Source: Stomoxys calcitrans (Eukaryota; Arthropoda; Insecta; Diptera; Muscidae). From it: DNA of 64,000 bases. Position 1 is the first letter of the stretch. Every line of letters begins with the position of its first letter. The position numbers and the translations under genes are program-made. The stretch is taken from NCBI RefSeq assembly GCF_963082655.1, contig NC_081553.1, forward strand, positions 65,714,559 to 65,778,558, given 5' to 3'. The notes under the pieces were generated by a model. That model was not told the DNA's origin, made no database searches, and saw nothing but the letters and a program-made list of their open reading frames with translations. Below, one piece after another: positions 11,371 to 24,015 of the stretch.

Positions 11371-11629
11371 GTAAATTTGCCCATAAACATGCCACTAAGG
11401 AAATGGGTCAGACTTCTTACATATCACTTAGGGGCCTCCTTTTTATAGCCGAGTCCGAAGGGCGTGCCTCAGTACGACACCCCTTTGGGGAGCAGTTTTA
11501 ACATGGCATAATACCTCAGAAATGTCGCCCTTATGCATCACAAAAGTCGCCTGATGTTCTCGGCAGGACTCGAACCCAGGCGTTCAGCGTCATAGGCGGA
11601 CATTCTAAGCTCAGCGCTACGTTGGCCTT
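11371..11629 (-). mobile_element. tRNA-derived SINE, diverged copy
   Basis: Minus-strand copy of the family best preserved at 18827-19148 and 35998-36314. The head carries a tRNA-like A box (AGCGCTGAGCTTAGAATG region) and a B box-like GGTTCGAGTCC. The body has CTCGGCTATAAAAAGGAGGC, and the 3' end has TTCCTTAGTGGCATG-type sequence and GGGCAAATTTAC. Length is about 260 bp against about 320 bp for full copies, so an internal stretch is missing. Pol III transcription is expected for the family. Confidence 0.75.
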
Positions 11630-12690
11630 AATTTCATAAATCAAACACGGCAACACTGGCAACAACACATATTCAGCAGTTACAAAGTTATGTCAATGTT
11701 TTGTACAACTGTTTCAAAAGCCAGCCAGAAAGAAATGTGAGCTAAAAAAAGCATTGCAAGAAAACTTTAAACCATTTCCCAAAAGAAAATCTAAATCGAT
11801 TTATATTATCCTTAAATATTTTTTTTTTTTTTTTTATGTCCCTCAATCACACTGGAAATGGTGTAATGCTTGCCCACACACACTCACACACACACATTCA
11901 AACAATACACTTTCCACATGGCTTAGTTGTAGTTTTGTGCTCACACACATAATCATATATCATTCGAAATGTTTTTGAATGGGCTAATTGTCGAGTTAAT
12001 GCTGTCTCACCACCAACTCATTGCTCACAATGAAACACACACACACACACACACCAACACTCATCCATGTGTGCAAGAGTCACTCACGTCTATGTATGGC
12101 GTAGAGATTCCACGTACATTGAAGTTCATTTTAGCTGAAAAGATCATTAACGAAAACTTGGCTGACAGACAAGGATGCCAAGCAAATAAACACTTATGGG
12201 AGCAATTATGAAAACCATTAAAGGAATTTGGCCATTGACTTTAGCAGCATAACTGAGTATTCTTTTTGGCGAAAAATTAAAGAAGCTCGATTCTTTTGTA
12301 AATGGAAATGTGAATGTTTTGAATGGTAATGTTGGCATTAATTTTTTATGAGCAACGACATTAAAAGCAAAGGAGAGAATGAAAGTAGCGCAAGTTTTTT
12401 TTTTACGGAAAACCTTTTATGGCATGCATCATAGGGTGGGGCAGATATGTAACAAAATTATCATGAGGAAAGCTAAAACGAAATTTTTTAAGACAAAAAT
12501 TCGAAGACAAAAATTTTTCAATTTTTGTTTGTTACTCTATCGAGAGGAGCTCAATGGTCGGAGATTTGTTTTGCAAATGGAAAAGGAAAGCCAGAGATCG
12601 CAACACACACCAACCACTATGGGACGCGTTTCGTAATTTAGTTACAATTACTAATCAGCCATATAAGGTGTGAAGGCTGCTTCTAGGGCC
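11630..12690. other. Intergenic DNA with CA microsatellites
   Basis: CA runs lie near 11877-11897 and 12032-12053, and a T run at 11820-11835. No conserved frame, splice pattern or mobile element that I can name. Confidence 0.4.
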
Positions 12691-12870
12691 GGTCTTTGGT
12701 ATGTTGTACTAGCACCGAATTTATTGTGCCAAATACCGATATCCCGATATAGCATCTTGAGACCAAAATAATTTAAGGTTCGTTCGTTGTACTTGTACAG
12801 AATTTATTGTGCCAAGTACCGATATCCCGATATGACTTCTTGAGACCAAAATAATTCCAATACAAACTCA
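12690..12870 (+). repeat. 82-bp direct duplication
   Basis: GAATTTATTGTGCCAAATAC and the following CCGATATCCCGATAT plus CTTGAGACCAAAATAATT occur twice, starting at about 12718 and 12800. Origin unknown. Confidence 0.7.
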
Positions 12871-13019
12871 GTTCATAAGGGTAAATATTTTGTTGAATTC
12901 ATGGTACTTCGCTTGGTTTTACTTGTTAAAATTTCTGTTGGATTAAACAAAAAAACACAAACTTACACTCATATTTCTGTCCACGTGCAATCTGGGACGC
13001 AAATTAAAGGTACTTAAGA

Positions 13020-13159
13020 CAAGAAAACGTATCTTATATCGAATTATCGGACCAAGTGTTTTGGGGGACCACCCCAAACCCCAAAACACCCCTAAAGCGG
13101 ACATATTTACTGACATGGCAATATGGGGCTCAAATGAAAGGCATTTGAGGGTAAACAAG
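13020..13159 (+). repeat. Single monomer of the 130-bp C-type repeat
   Basis: One unit of the family described at 43430-44245: GGACCAAGTG, GGGGGACCACCCC, ACACCCCTAAA, CGGACATATTTACTGAC, ATATGGGGCTCAAATGAAAG. It runs directly into the TIR element that follows. Confidence 0.7.
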
Positions 13160-15586
13160 CTAAAGCGTGCTAAGTTCGGCTGGGCCGAATCTTATATACC
13201 CTCCACCATAGATCGCATTTGCGGAGCACTTGCCACGGTATCTCTTTTCAGGCAAACTAAGGATAAAAGAAAAGAATTGCTATGCTATTGGAACAATATC
13301 AAATAATGGTTCATTTCGGACCATAATTGAACTAAATATTGGAGACCATACTAGAAGTCATTGTGTAAAATTTCAGCCAAATATAGTAAGAATTGCGCAC
13401 TTTAGGGGCTGAAGAAGTAAAATAGGGAGATCGGTTTATAGGGGAGCAGCATTAGGCTAAAAACCGATTCATTGTATATTCGACACGTACGTTAAAGGTC
13501 ATGAGAGAAGCCGTTGTACAAAATTTCAGCCAAATCGGATAATAAGTGCGCCCTCTAGTGGCTCAAGAAGTCAAGACCCCAGATCGGTTTATTTGACAGC
13601 TATATCAGGTTATGGACCGATTTGAACAATTCTTAGCACAGTTGTTTAAAGTTATAACAAAACACCTCATGCTAAATTTTAGCTAAATCGGATAATAATT
13701 GCGCCCTCTAGTGGCTCAAGAAGTCAGGACCCCAGATCGGTTTATATGGCAGCTATATCAGGTTTTGACCGATTTGAACTATTCTTAGTACAATTGTTGA
13801 AAGTTATAACAAAACACCTCATGCTAGATTTCAGCTAAGTCGGATAATAATTGCGCCCTCTAGTAGCTAAAAAAGTCAAGACCCCAGATCAGTTTATATG
13901 ACAGCTATATCAGGTTATGGGCCGATTTTAACAATTCTTAGAACAGTCGTTTGAAGTCATAACAAAACACCTCATGCAAAATTTCAGCCAAATCGGATAA
14001 GAATTGTGCCCTCTAATGGCTCAAGAAGTCAAGACCCGAGATCAGTTTATATGACAGCTATATCAGATTATGGCCCGATTTGAACAATTCTTAACATAGT
14101 TGTTGGAAGTCATAACAAACCATGTCGTGCAAAATTTCAGCCAAATCGGATAAGAATTATGCCCTCTAGCGGCTCACGAAGTCAAGATCACAAATCGGTT
14201 TATATGGCAGCCATATCAAAAAGTAGAGCGATATAGCCCACTTAAAATCCAAACCGACCTACACTAATAGGAAGTCTTTGTGCAAAATTTCAAGTGGCTA
14301 GCTTTACTCCATCGAAAGTTAGCGTGCTATCGACAGACAGACGGACGGATGGATGGCGTTTTTGGGGTTAGGGGGAGGGTCCGCCTCCACCCGATATCTA
14401 AAAATTATATAGCCTATGTTTCCTTCCAGACAAACGTACACAATCTATGAAAATGTTAAGAAAATAGGTTCAGTCAAGTATCATATAGTCATAATGGGTA
14501 CAATGGCATGGCGTGATCCCCTATACTTTGATTAATTTTGTATGCCGAAATCTACTCCCTAATACCTTTCATTTGAGCCCCATATTGAAATGAACGTCCA
14601 ATATGTCCACTTGTGGGAATTTAGGGGTTGGGGCGGCCGGTGGGTACTTAGACTCAAATTTGAATACCATATTCGTATTCTACTCACCAATACCTTTCAT
14701 TTGATACCTATATTGTCTCGATCGGTCCACTTTTGATTTTGGGTAGTACATTTAGGGCAAGGGGGAGGGTCCGCCCCCCTCCCGATATCAAAAAAATTAT
14801 ATAGCCTATGTTTCCTTCCAGACTAACCTACATAATCTATGAAAATTTCAAGGTAATCGATTTAGTCGTTTTTGAGTCTATACGGAACAAACAAACACAA
14901 ATTCAATTTTACATATAAGATGTGCAAAATTTCACCCAAATCGGACAAACATTGAGGCCTCCAGGATCACAAGAAGTCAAATCGGGAGATCGGATTATGT
15001 GGAAGCTATATTAGGTTATAGACCGATTTAAACCGTTCTTAGCTCCATTGTTGGGAGTCATTACAAAATACTTAGTGCAAAATTTCAGCCAAATCAGATA
15101 AAAATTAAGGCTTCCAGGGACTCAAGAATTCAAATCGAGAGATCGGTTTATATGGCAGCTATATCAGGTTATGGACCGATTTGAACCGTACTTAGCACAG
15201 TTGTTGGAAGTCATAGTCATAGTCAAACACTATGTGCAAAATTTCAGCCAAATCGGACAAAAATTGTGGCTTCCATGGGCTCAAGAAGTCAAATCGGGAC
15301 ATCGGTTTATATGAGAGCTATATCCAAATCTGAACCGATATGGTCCATTTGCAGTCCTCAACGACCTACGTCAATACTAAGTATCTGTGTAAAATTTCAA
15401 GCGGCTAGCTCAACGCATTCGACCTCTATCGTGATTTCGACAGACGGACGGACATGGCCAGTTCGAACAGAATTTCGAGACGATCAAGAACATATATACT
15501 TTATGGGGTCTTAGAGCAATATTCCGAGGTGTTACAAACGGAATGACTAGGTAAGTATGCTCCCATCTTATGGTGGTGGATATAAA
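13160..15586 (+). mobile_element. TIR element with 153-bp monomers, B type, copy 1 (composite)
   Basis: Starts GTGCTAAGTTCGGCTGGGCC, then the terminal TTATATACCCTCCACCATAG at about 13191, and ends TATGGTGGTGGATATAAA near 15586. The landmark GATCGGTTTAT or its variant lies at 13582, 13735, 13887, 14040 and 14193: spacing 153, 152, 153, 153. A block of C-type repeat (14350-14925) sits after the GACAGACAGACGGACGG tail motif, and B-type monomers resume at 14930 and run to a second tail at 15440-15586. The element is therefore either two B copies bridged by C-type DNA, or one with an insertion. No coding capacity for a transposase. Confidence 0.7.
14350..14925 (-). repeat. C-type 130-bp repeat block inside a B-type element
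   Basis: GGGGGAGGGTCCGCC followed by CCGATATC and TATAGCCTATGTTTCCTTCC occurs twice, 391 bp apart (word at 14410 and 14801), which is three times the 130-bp period. Orientation is reversed relative to 43430-44245. The right edge reads TTGAGTCTATACGGAACAAA, the family's terminal segment. Confidence 0.65.
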
Positions 15587-17519
15587 ATTAAAAATTGTTG
15601 CAGAATACTTTTGTTAGAATTTTTTTTTTTTTAATTTTCCTTAATTCATTAGTTTCCTCTGAAAAGTATGCTATTTTTTCCCCCACCACTGTCGGTTATC
15701 ATATAAATGTTTCTTTTTATTTATTCCTTTTCAATAAATTGCCATATCGTTTCATTGCACAAGGAAGTCGTTACACAGTGTAGGTGTGTACATGCATGCA
15801 TGTATGAAAGGCCCCCATATAGATACTCTGTATCTTGACAGCATGGGCGTGAGTTTGTATGTGTATTGGGGGGTGGAGGATTTTTGTGTTATGGTCCCTA
15901 CAACAAAGCTTGCGTTTTTGGGCGTTGTTACGTTGATATGCTTTGTGTTGTGCATTTAAAAAGCAAATCGATTTTTGATTTCACTTTCCCCATTTTAAAA
16001 TGTACATCGTTGGCTAAGCAAAAATTGAGAAAAACAATATACAGCAAGACCCAATGGTGTATGGGAGAATAGGAAAAATAAAAGACAAGAAAAACGAGGG
16101 AATATTATCCCATGGAAGATTTATTTGTTGCCATAGCACAGTGTCATCAGATAATTAAGAGGGAGGACAGCAGATAAAATATTGCACGAATGTGTAGCAC
16201 AAATCTTTCGATTTTAATTGATTATACCAAGAAAAATATTTTAGGGAAATAAAAAGTAGAGAAAATCAACAACCCACCAGTGAATTGATAACAAGGCAAT
16301 TAATAAAAGAAAAAGAAACTTTTTTATCTTGGAAGGAGATAATTGAATAAAATAATTTTTTGTGATAATAAAGGAATTTTAAAAATATTTTTTTTGTGTT
16401 TCAAACCGAGTTTTCCTTGTTGCCTAAAAACCTTCCAATGTGTAGGCTGTGATGAATTCGTTTCTACCCAATTAAAGACCATTTTTACTTGTTGTCTTTC
16501 ACAAGACACATGAATCATTACTTTTCCTCCTTCTCCTCCTCCATTAGCCTCCTTCATATTCATATTTGCCGTTTGTATTTTTAAATCTACTATCATTACT
16601 CACTGTGCCACCTTGGGTGTTTGTGTGAATGTGTGGGTGTGTGTGTGTGGGCTTTTAGAGGGGCAACATCCATTGGGGTCAGTATTTGAGTGGGTGCGTA
16701 CGTTATTCAATTTTACCGGATGTATAATTTCTATGGCTACGTGAGGGCTTAAAAAGGATTATGTGGCCATTACGTTAGGCACTCTTTGCCAACATTTGTT
16801 CCATCACCATCCATTGCTATGACTTTCTGCTTGCTCTCCCAATCAACTTTCACCTCACACGTACGTACACACAAACACACACTCATGTAGCTGTCATACC
16901 ATCCAAACCTCTACTCATACCCATGTTCAACTACATATCCTTTTTTTTCATACTGCAGCTTTTATAAAAAAAAAAAAAGGTTAGCTATGCGATTTTCATC
17001 CTTTGGCTATATTACATTTTCAATCGTGATTGGTCTTTACTTAAATGTCTAGGGCTCTTGGATGTTGTAGCAAAAAAAAAAAAAACAAAAAGAACTGACA
17101 GAATTATTAGCGTTTTGATTGGATCGCTAGCTAGCTGTTCGATAGGTTTAAAGGCTCAATACATGGGAGATTAAATAAAAAAAGAAATATTTTTTTCAAT
17201 GAACAGGGACTTATGAGAAAATTAGAATTTAAATTTGTTTGTTATTGGACAAGAAATTTTAGAATTGATTAAATTTGTACGGGATATTGAAGATTAATTG
17301 CTATGAAATAAGTTTTTGTTGTGAAGAAAGAGGTTAAAATATATGTGTCTTTATAGATTTTGGGCTAATATGTATTAAAAGGAAATAAGCAGCAAAAGGC
17401 TGCCGCTCGACTGTCCTTCTGTCTGTTTTTGCTTTCAGTCGGTTTGAAGAGCCGCCTTTTCTTCTTTATGTCGAGCTTCTTGCTCAAATACCTGTTAAAG
17501 TTAAGGCATTGTTGGGTAT
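15587..17519. other. Intergenic DNA, no gene seen
   Basis: AT-rich, with a GT run near 16632-16650, CA near 16867-16882, and poly-A at 16968-16979 and 17071-17083. Short frames lack any domain. I see no mobile element with recognisable ends. Confidence 0.4.
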
Positions 17520-17520
17520 G

Positions 17521-17582
17521 GTACATTGGTGCGTATACTTTATGTGTCCTTGTTAAATTCCATTTATATTTCATACGCACCC
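17521..17582 (+). repeat. 62-bp fixed-end, variable-middle unit, copy 1
   Basis: Opens GTACATTGGTGCGTATACTT and closes TTCATACGCACCC, exactly 62 bp as in the copies at 26621 and 31996. GTGCGTAT near the left pairs with ATACGCAC near the right, an 8-bp stem in this copy. The middle differs between copies. Not a tRNA and not coding. Confidence 0.75.
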
Positions 17583-18259
17583 TGGTACTTTTTGCAGTTT
17601 GAATTTTCATTTCACAGTGAATACATGTTGGAGGTCATAGCAGACAAATTGGGATTGCACACTTTAGAGAGCCAAAAAATTAAATTCGGTATATTTTTGT
17701 ATATGGGATCTATATCGGATTATCGACCATTATGAACCGTTCAGGCAATGTGATTTACCCATTGTCTGAACCGCTTTTTTATTAAAACTAAATGGTTACC
17801 AGAAATTAAAAAAAAAAAATACATTTAAACAGTTTGGTAAGCTAAATTAGAAAGTTTAGCTCAAGTTCTCTTTATAGAGGCAAAACAACCAACTATAAAA
17901 TGCCAAAAAAAATGCAAATTTTTTGATTTGTTACCCGCATACATTTTCACTGAAGAATCAGACATTGGCATATAATTCGGCATAATTATAGAAAATTTTG
18001 TAAACTATTCAAATCGGAGACCACTATTCAAATCGGAGACCAAATTAAGAGACCACCTGGACACTATAAATGATATTCCGCACACGAAAGCAAGTTTAAT
18101 GAGAGATGGAAACAAAAGTTTTTGTGAAAATAAGTCTGCCTGTTGTGAAAGGAAAAAGCTTTCTTCAGATGGTAGGGATTGTTTTGTCCTTCTTGGGTCA
18201 TTTCGGGCATTTACCAGGTCAAAAGCCGCATTGATAGGGCCCATGTATCTCATTGACTT
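17583..18259. other. AT-rich spacer
   Basis: Contains a short stretch at 17620-17740 that resembles a decayed 153-bp monomer (GGAGGTCATAGCAGACAAAT, TATATGGGATCTATATCGG). The rest shows nothing. Confidence 0.4.
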
Positions 18260-19545
18260 TAGGTTTTAATATTTCACACAGTTTGCTCGATAGTATCTTG
18301 TTTACGATGGAGAGGAGATTTATTCCTCTGTTGTTGGTATATACCGGCCAAGGAGGTATGTGTCAACTACAGATTGTACGGGACATAATATGCTGAGGTT
18401 CCAATCATCCGGTATGCGTTCTTCTAGCCAGATTGCGCAGATGAGCTAATGCATACGCCTAATCAGCGTGTCGCCTCCGGTCTTAAATAGTTTAGCCGGC
18501 AACCCATTGGCTATTGCAGTACGTACCATTGCTGCAACAAGGTAATGATCCGAATTGATGTTCGCCCCCCGGATCGATCGTACAACTAACACGCTGGTTA
18601 AATGCCTTCCATCTATCACAACATAATCAATTTTGGTGCCGTGTGAATCCTTCAATGTTAGTATCTGATGCTGCTAACTACAATGTTCCTTGCCGGCGAA
18701 GTCTATTAGCCTTAATCCATTATCGGAGGTTTCTTCGTGGAGGCTATATTTTCCAACTGTTGGGCCAGAGATATTTTCCTTTCCTTCCCTTTCCTTCCTT
18801 CCTTTTTCGCATTAAAATCTCCCAGTAATGTAAATTTGCACATTTTGCCCATGAACATTCCACTAAGGAACAGAGGCCGACTTTCTCAAACATCAATGAG
18901 TGCAGTCCGATTCAAGTTTAAGCTCAATGATAAGGGGCCTGCTTTTTATAGCCGAGTCCGAACGGCGTGCCGCCGTGCGACACCTCTTTGGAGAGAAGTT
19001 TTACATGGCATAGTACCTCACAAATGTTGCCAGCATTAGGAGGGGAAAACCACCGCTGAAAATTATTTCTGAATGTCTCGCCAGGATTCGAACCCAGGCG
19101 TTCAGCGTCATAGGCGGACATGCTAACCTCTGCGCTACGGTGGCCTCCAAAATCTCCCAGTTCTATTTTAGTATCATGGGCGATACAGCGGTCTTTTGCG
19201 CCTCTAGGAGCTGTTTGAAAATATCCTTGGTCTTTTCGACCTTGTCTTCTGTTGATCCATGGGCGCAAATAAGGCTTTTGCTGAAGAATTTGAACTCTAT
19301 GTGGATTGTGGCTAGCCTCTCATTCACCGGAGTAAAGATGGAGGCAAGGTGTTTCAGTTTTCGACTATCCACAAATCCAAATTCTTCCCTTGTTTTATGA
19401 CAGCTATTATATAGACCGTCACCTCTCGTTGTTGTTGTGAAGCCCTTTCCGAGACATCCTGCATGGCGGTAATGTCTGTTCTGTATTTCTCCAATACATC
19501 TGCCAGTGCGTATACTGTATAGGGGGATCCGTTTTTAGCCTTCTT
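18260..19545 (-). pseudogene. RTE-like LINE endonuclease relic, split by a SINE
   Basis: On the minus strand the order is as follows. First, endonuclease pieces at 19163-19372 (KHLASIFTPVNERLATIHIE, DIFKQLLEAQKTAV). Next, the GDFN-type catalytic region around 19150-19170 joined to 18800-18815 once the SINE is removed. Then NGLRLIDF-like sequence (18690-18760), then GTKIDYVVIDGRHL and INSDHYLVAAMVR, the C-terminal endonuclease block (18520-18655). The frame then passes directly to LPAKLFKTGGDTLIRRMH, an RT segment, so the whole linker is deleted. A SINE occupies 18827-19148 with a 13-bp target duplication. Frame breaks and the deletion make it non-functional. Confidence 0.8.
18827..19148 (-). 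mobile_element. tRNA-derived SINE, full length, 13-bp target duplication
   Basis: On the minus strand it starts GGAGGCCACCGTAGCGCAGA (A box) and continues with TCCGCCTATGACGCTGAACG and the B box GGTTCGAATCC. The body has CCTCCTAATGCTGGCAACAT, AAAGAGGTGTCGCACGGCGG and CTCGGCTATAAAAAGCAGGC. The 3' end reads GGAATGTTCATGGGCAAAAT. It is bounded by the direct repeat AAAATCTCCCAGT at 18814-18826 and 19149-19161. Removing it and one repeat copy rejoins an RTE endonuclease sequence. About 320 bp. Confidence 0.92.
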
Positions 19546-20179
19546 CGTTTTCCCAAATTAATCTCTTTAAGTTTATTGGGAGACAGACAGACGGACAGGA
19601 AGACAGCGAGACAAATAGCCAGATGGACAGACAGACGACAGTTCCGCGGGGATAGGAGATGGAGGTGTGTTTTAGTCATAAAAATGGTGCATGTTTTTCA
19701 GTATGGGCTGAATACGCAATACACCACACCGCCAGCCCAAACAAAAACAAAGACAGACTGTAGGATGGTCAGAGACGGACGGACGGACATACAGACGAAC
19801 GGACAGACGGAGGGACAGATGGACGGACAGATTTCATCCAAACACATAAAAATCCATAGGCATTTCTTTTTATGACTTCCCATTTTCTTCTTTTAGATTG
19901 TGCCTATGAAGAGTATCCGTACAAAATTCTATGGTAACTAACTTAAAATCGTAATTGAAAGACTGGTTTCGATAGCTTCAGCAATGTTGATGTTGGTGAC
20001 CCAAAACAGGCTATGACCTTTAGGCCCGAAAAGACGGGAAGTTACAGAACAACACTATGGCACCTATGATAGCCCTAGCCAAGCTAAGAAACGTCTGCCG
20101 GTGGTGTGGTTGTCTTTTAGAAAATCTATTTGTAAGTGACAATTTTTTTGTGACAATCTCTCCCATTGTCAAATTGCTT
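19546..20179. other. Spacer with decayed GACA/GGAC tracts
   Basis: 19575-19640 and 19770-19835 are imperfect GACAGACGGACGG-type tracts like the tails of the 153-bp elements, but no 153-bp monomer is left beside them. No gene seen. Confidence 0.5.
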
Positions 20180-20745
20180 TCTTTTCTTTTTTTTGGGAGA
20201 ATTAATGTGAACTACATAGGCCCATTGATCAGTAACATTTACGGATCCATGTCCGTCTGTCTGCCTATCCTACCCTTTACGAAAAATTTCAAAAACGCCA
20301 TATATCGACGATGGGAGTACCGAATAAAGAGAAATTTTGTGTTCATCCTTATGCTAAAACACGAATTTGGTATACAACTTTCGGGTCAAATAATCAGGGG
20401 GAGCGTCCCATTAGAAAACCCACCTAGACGGACATATTTACCGATTGCGACAATTTGGAAGTCAAATGAAGGGTATTTAAGAGTAAAGCTTAAATCAGAT
20501 GTAAAAATTTGGTCTTAAGGGGTCGGGGGTGGCCCCACATCCTAAAAACCCGCCGACAGGACATGTTTAAAAATTAGGGCAGTATGGCAATATGAAAAAT
20601 ATTTCAGTGAAGAGTAGAAATTCGGTCTACAAATTTAGCCCCAAGTGTCTGGGGGATCGTACCGAATACACCGCCCTACAGAACATGTTTACAGAATGGG
20701 GCAATATGTGTATCAAATGAAAGGATCACTCAAAAAAAAAAAAAA
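20180..20745 (+). repeat. C-type 130-bp repeat block
   Basis: Diverged units with TACCGAATAAAGAGAAATTT, TGGTATACAACTTTCGGGTC, GGACATATTTACCGATTG and AATATGNNNATCAAATGAAAGG. It ends at an A run of about 22 (20731-20756). Confidence 0.6.
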
Positions 20746-20759
20746 AAAAAAAAAAACCA

Positions 20760-21690
20760 AAAAGCTTCACAAAAAAGTAAAAAGACAGGACCGAGGATTG
20801 GTTTATATGGGCGCTACATCTGTTTATAGACCGATTCCTACTTGGCAAGGAAGTTGAAAGTCATAATATGAGTCCTGGTTCCAAATTTCAGCTAAATCGG
20901 ATTTGAAATTGAAGCTTCAAAGGCTCAAGAATTCATATCTAGGGATTGAGTTATATGGGGGCTATGTCTGTTTATAGACCAATTCGGATTATACTTGGCA
21001 TGGATGTTGGAAGTCATAACTCAAGTTTTTGTTCCAAAATTTCAATCAAATCGGATGCAAATTGAGGCTTCTAAGGGCTCAAGAAGTCAAACCCGGGGAT
21101 CGGTTCATATGGGGTCTATATCTGTTTATAAACCGATTCGGATCATACTCAGCATGGTTGTTGGAAGTCATATCTCAAGTCTTTGTTCCAAATCTCAACC
21201 AAAACGGATGCAAACTGAGGCTTCTAAGGGCTCAAGAAATCAAATCGGGAAATCGGTTTATATGGGGGCAATATCTGTTTATAGACCGATTCGGATCATA
21301 CTTGGCATAGATGGTGGAAGTCATTACTAAAGTCTTTGTACCAAATGTCAGCCAAATAGTATGACAAATGAGGCTTCTTAGGACTCAAGAAGAAAAAAGT
21401 GTCGGTCGGTTTATATGGGGGCTGTACCCAAATCTAAACCGATTTGGCCCATTCTCAATCCCCAACGACCTACATCAATAAGATATATCTGTGCAAAACT
21501 TCAAGCGGCTGGCTTTACGCGTTCGACTAACATCGTGATTTCGCAGACGGACAGACACGGCTAGATCGACTCAGAATGTCAAGACGATCCAGAATATATA
21601 TACTTTATGGGGTCGCAGATCAACATTTCAAGGTGTTACAATCGGAATGACTAGATTAGTATACCCCCATCCTATGGCGGTGGGTATAAC
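20760..21690 (+). mobile_element. 153-bp-monomer element, B type, copy 2 (5'-truncated)
   Basis: Monomers carry GGTTTATATGGGGGC, TGTTTATAGACCGATTCGG, TTGGAAGTCATAACTCAAGT and TCAAGAAGTCAAA. It ends with a GCAGACGGACAGACACGGC tail, ATATATACTTTATGGGGTCG and CCTATGGCGGTGGGTATAA at 21690. The left end lacks the terminal CCCTCCACCAT and begins in an A run, so this copy is truncated. Confidence 0.7.
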
Positions 21691-21749
21691 AACTTTTATG
21701 GGTGTAGCGAAGCGCTAAATAATAAAAAAACAATTAAAAATTTATTTAT

Positions 21750-24015
21750 TTATTTATCGACCGGGCCGAACTTTGGACACCCTTCACCTCTGGTATATAT
21801 GTAAACCACCTTTCTCCATAATTCGGCGAAAAATGCATAATTTATGCATCCATAGCAGCTTTATCGAAATGTGGTGCGATTTGGATCAAACTCGGCACTG
21901 ATATTGAGTGGTGTAATAAATACAAGTCATCTTCAATTTTGTTGAAGAAAATTTTGGTCTTTTCGGCAGCTATGTCCAAATATAGACCGATTTGAATCAT
22001 ATAGGACAAGGATGTCGAAAAGCCTAACATAAGTCACTGTGTCACATTTCAGCGAAAACAGATTATAAATGCGCCATTTATGGGGCCAAGACTTTAAATC
22101 GAGAGTTCGGTCTATGTGGCATCTATATCCAAATCTGAACCGATCTGGGCCAAATTGAAGAGGGATGTCGAAGGTCCTAACACAACTCACTGTCCGCAAT
22201 TTCGACGAAATCGGACAATAAATGTGTATTTTATAGGCCCAAAACCTTAAATCGAGAGATCAGTCTAAATGACAACTATATCCAAATATGAACTCATCGG
22301 GGTCAAATTGAAGAAGGATGTCAAAGGGTCTAACACAAGTCACTATCACAAATTTTGGCAAAATCGGACAATAAATGCGTCTTTTATAGGCCCAAAACCT
22401 TAAATCGAGAGATCCGTCTATATGGCAGCTATATCCAAATCTGAACCGATCTGGGCCAAATTGAAGAGGGATGTCGAAGGTCCTAACACAACTCACTGTC
22501 CGAAATTTCGACGAAATCGGACAATAAATGCGTATTTTATAGGCCCAAAACCTTAAATCGAAAGATCGTTCTATATGGCAGCTATATCCAAATATGGACT
22601 GATTGGGGTCAACTTAAAGAAGGAAGTCGAATTGCCTAACACAACTCACTGTCTCAAATTTCAGCAAAATTGGATAATAAATGTGCCTTTTATGGGCCTA
22701 AGACCTTAAATCGGCGCATCAGTCTATATGGGGACTATATTAAGATATAATCCGATATAGCCCATCTTCGAACTAAACCAGCTTATTGGCAAAAAAATTG
22801 GATAATAATTGCGGCTTTTATGGGCTCAGTGACCTAAATCGGCAGATCGGTCTATAAGGCAGATATAGAGTCCGTCTGAATATAGTCCGGGTGTGATGAT
22901 TGAATATAGTTTGGGTGTGATGATTGAAGGCTTTAATCAACTCACTATTTCAAGTTTCAGTGAAATCGCCCTAAAAATGCAGCTTTTATGGGCTCAAGAC
23001 TTTTAATCGGCAGCTATATTTCAATGAAGACCGATATGAATCACAGTTGAGTCGGATATCGGGAGGCTTGAATTAACTCACTATTTTAAATTTCAACAAA
23101 ATCGGATAATTGCGGCTGTTGGGCTTAAGACCCTCAATCGGCAGATCGGTATATATGGCATCTATATCTAAATATTGTCCGATCTGAACCATATTTAAGT
23201 GTGATGATGGAAGGCTTAAAAAAACTCACTGTTTCAAGTTTCAGTGAAATCGGCTTATAAATGCAGCTTTTGTGGGCTCAAGACTCTTAATCGGCAGACC
23301 ACTCCCTATGACAGCTATATCTGAAGATAGACCAATCTGAACCGTATTTGAGTAGGATATCGGTAGGCCTTAATCAACTCACTATTTAAAATTTCAACGA
23401 AATCGAATAATAATTGCGGCTGTTATGGGCTTAAGACCCTAAATCCCCAGATCGGTCTATATGACAGCTATATCCAAATCTGTACCGATCAAGGCGAAAT
23501 TTGAGAAAGATGTCGAGGGGCCTAAACGCAACTCGCTGTCTCAAATTTCAGCGAAATCGGATAATAATTGCGGCTTTTATGGGCTTAAGACCCTAAATGG
23601 TCCAAGATGGGTCATATTCGGTTTGAATATCGGGGCTACAAATTCCTGTTTCAAATTTCAGCGAAATCGGACAAAAAATGCGGTTTTTTCGGGCTTAAGA
23701 CCCTAAATCGACAGATCGGTCTATATGGCAGCTATAACCAATTATAGCCCGATTTGGCCCATTCAAGAACTTAACCTGCGTATAGAAGTTATACGAGTCT
23801 GTGCAAAATTTTAACTCAATATCTCAATTTGTAAAGACTGTAGCTACTGACGGACACACGGACGGACAGACACACGGACCTTTTAAATCTACTTCCAAAT
23901 TTACGACGTTCCGCAATATATGTACTTTGTAGGGTCGGAAATGGATACTTCGATGTTTTGCAAACATAATGACCAAGTGAATATTCCCCCTATACTATGG
24001 TGGTGCGTTTAAAAA
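21750..24015 (+). mobile_element. TIR element with 153-bp monomers, A type, copy 2
   Basis: Begins ATCGACCGGGCCGAACTTTG then ACACCCTTCACC and ends CTATGGTGGTGCGTTTAAAA near 24015. The interior is a long array of A-type monomers (TATGGCAGCTATATCCAAAT, AACCGATCTGGGCCAAATTG, CACAACTCACTGTC), more diverged in its right half. The tail at 23840-23880 has GACGGACACACGGACGGACA and GTAGGGTCGGAAATGG. No transposase. Confidence 0.75.

Noticed and set aside
17521..17582. tRNA or other known small RNA gene
   Set aside because: No A/B boxes, no cloverleaf, and the middle is not conserved between copies.
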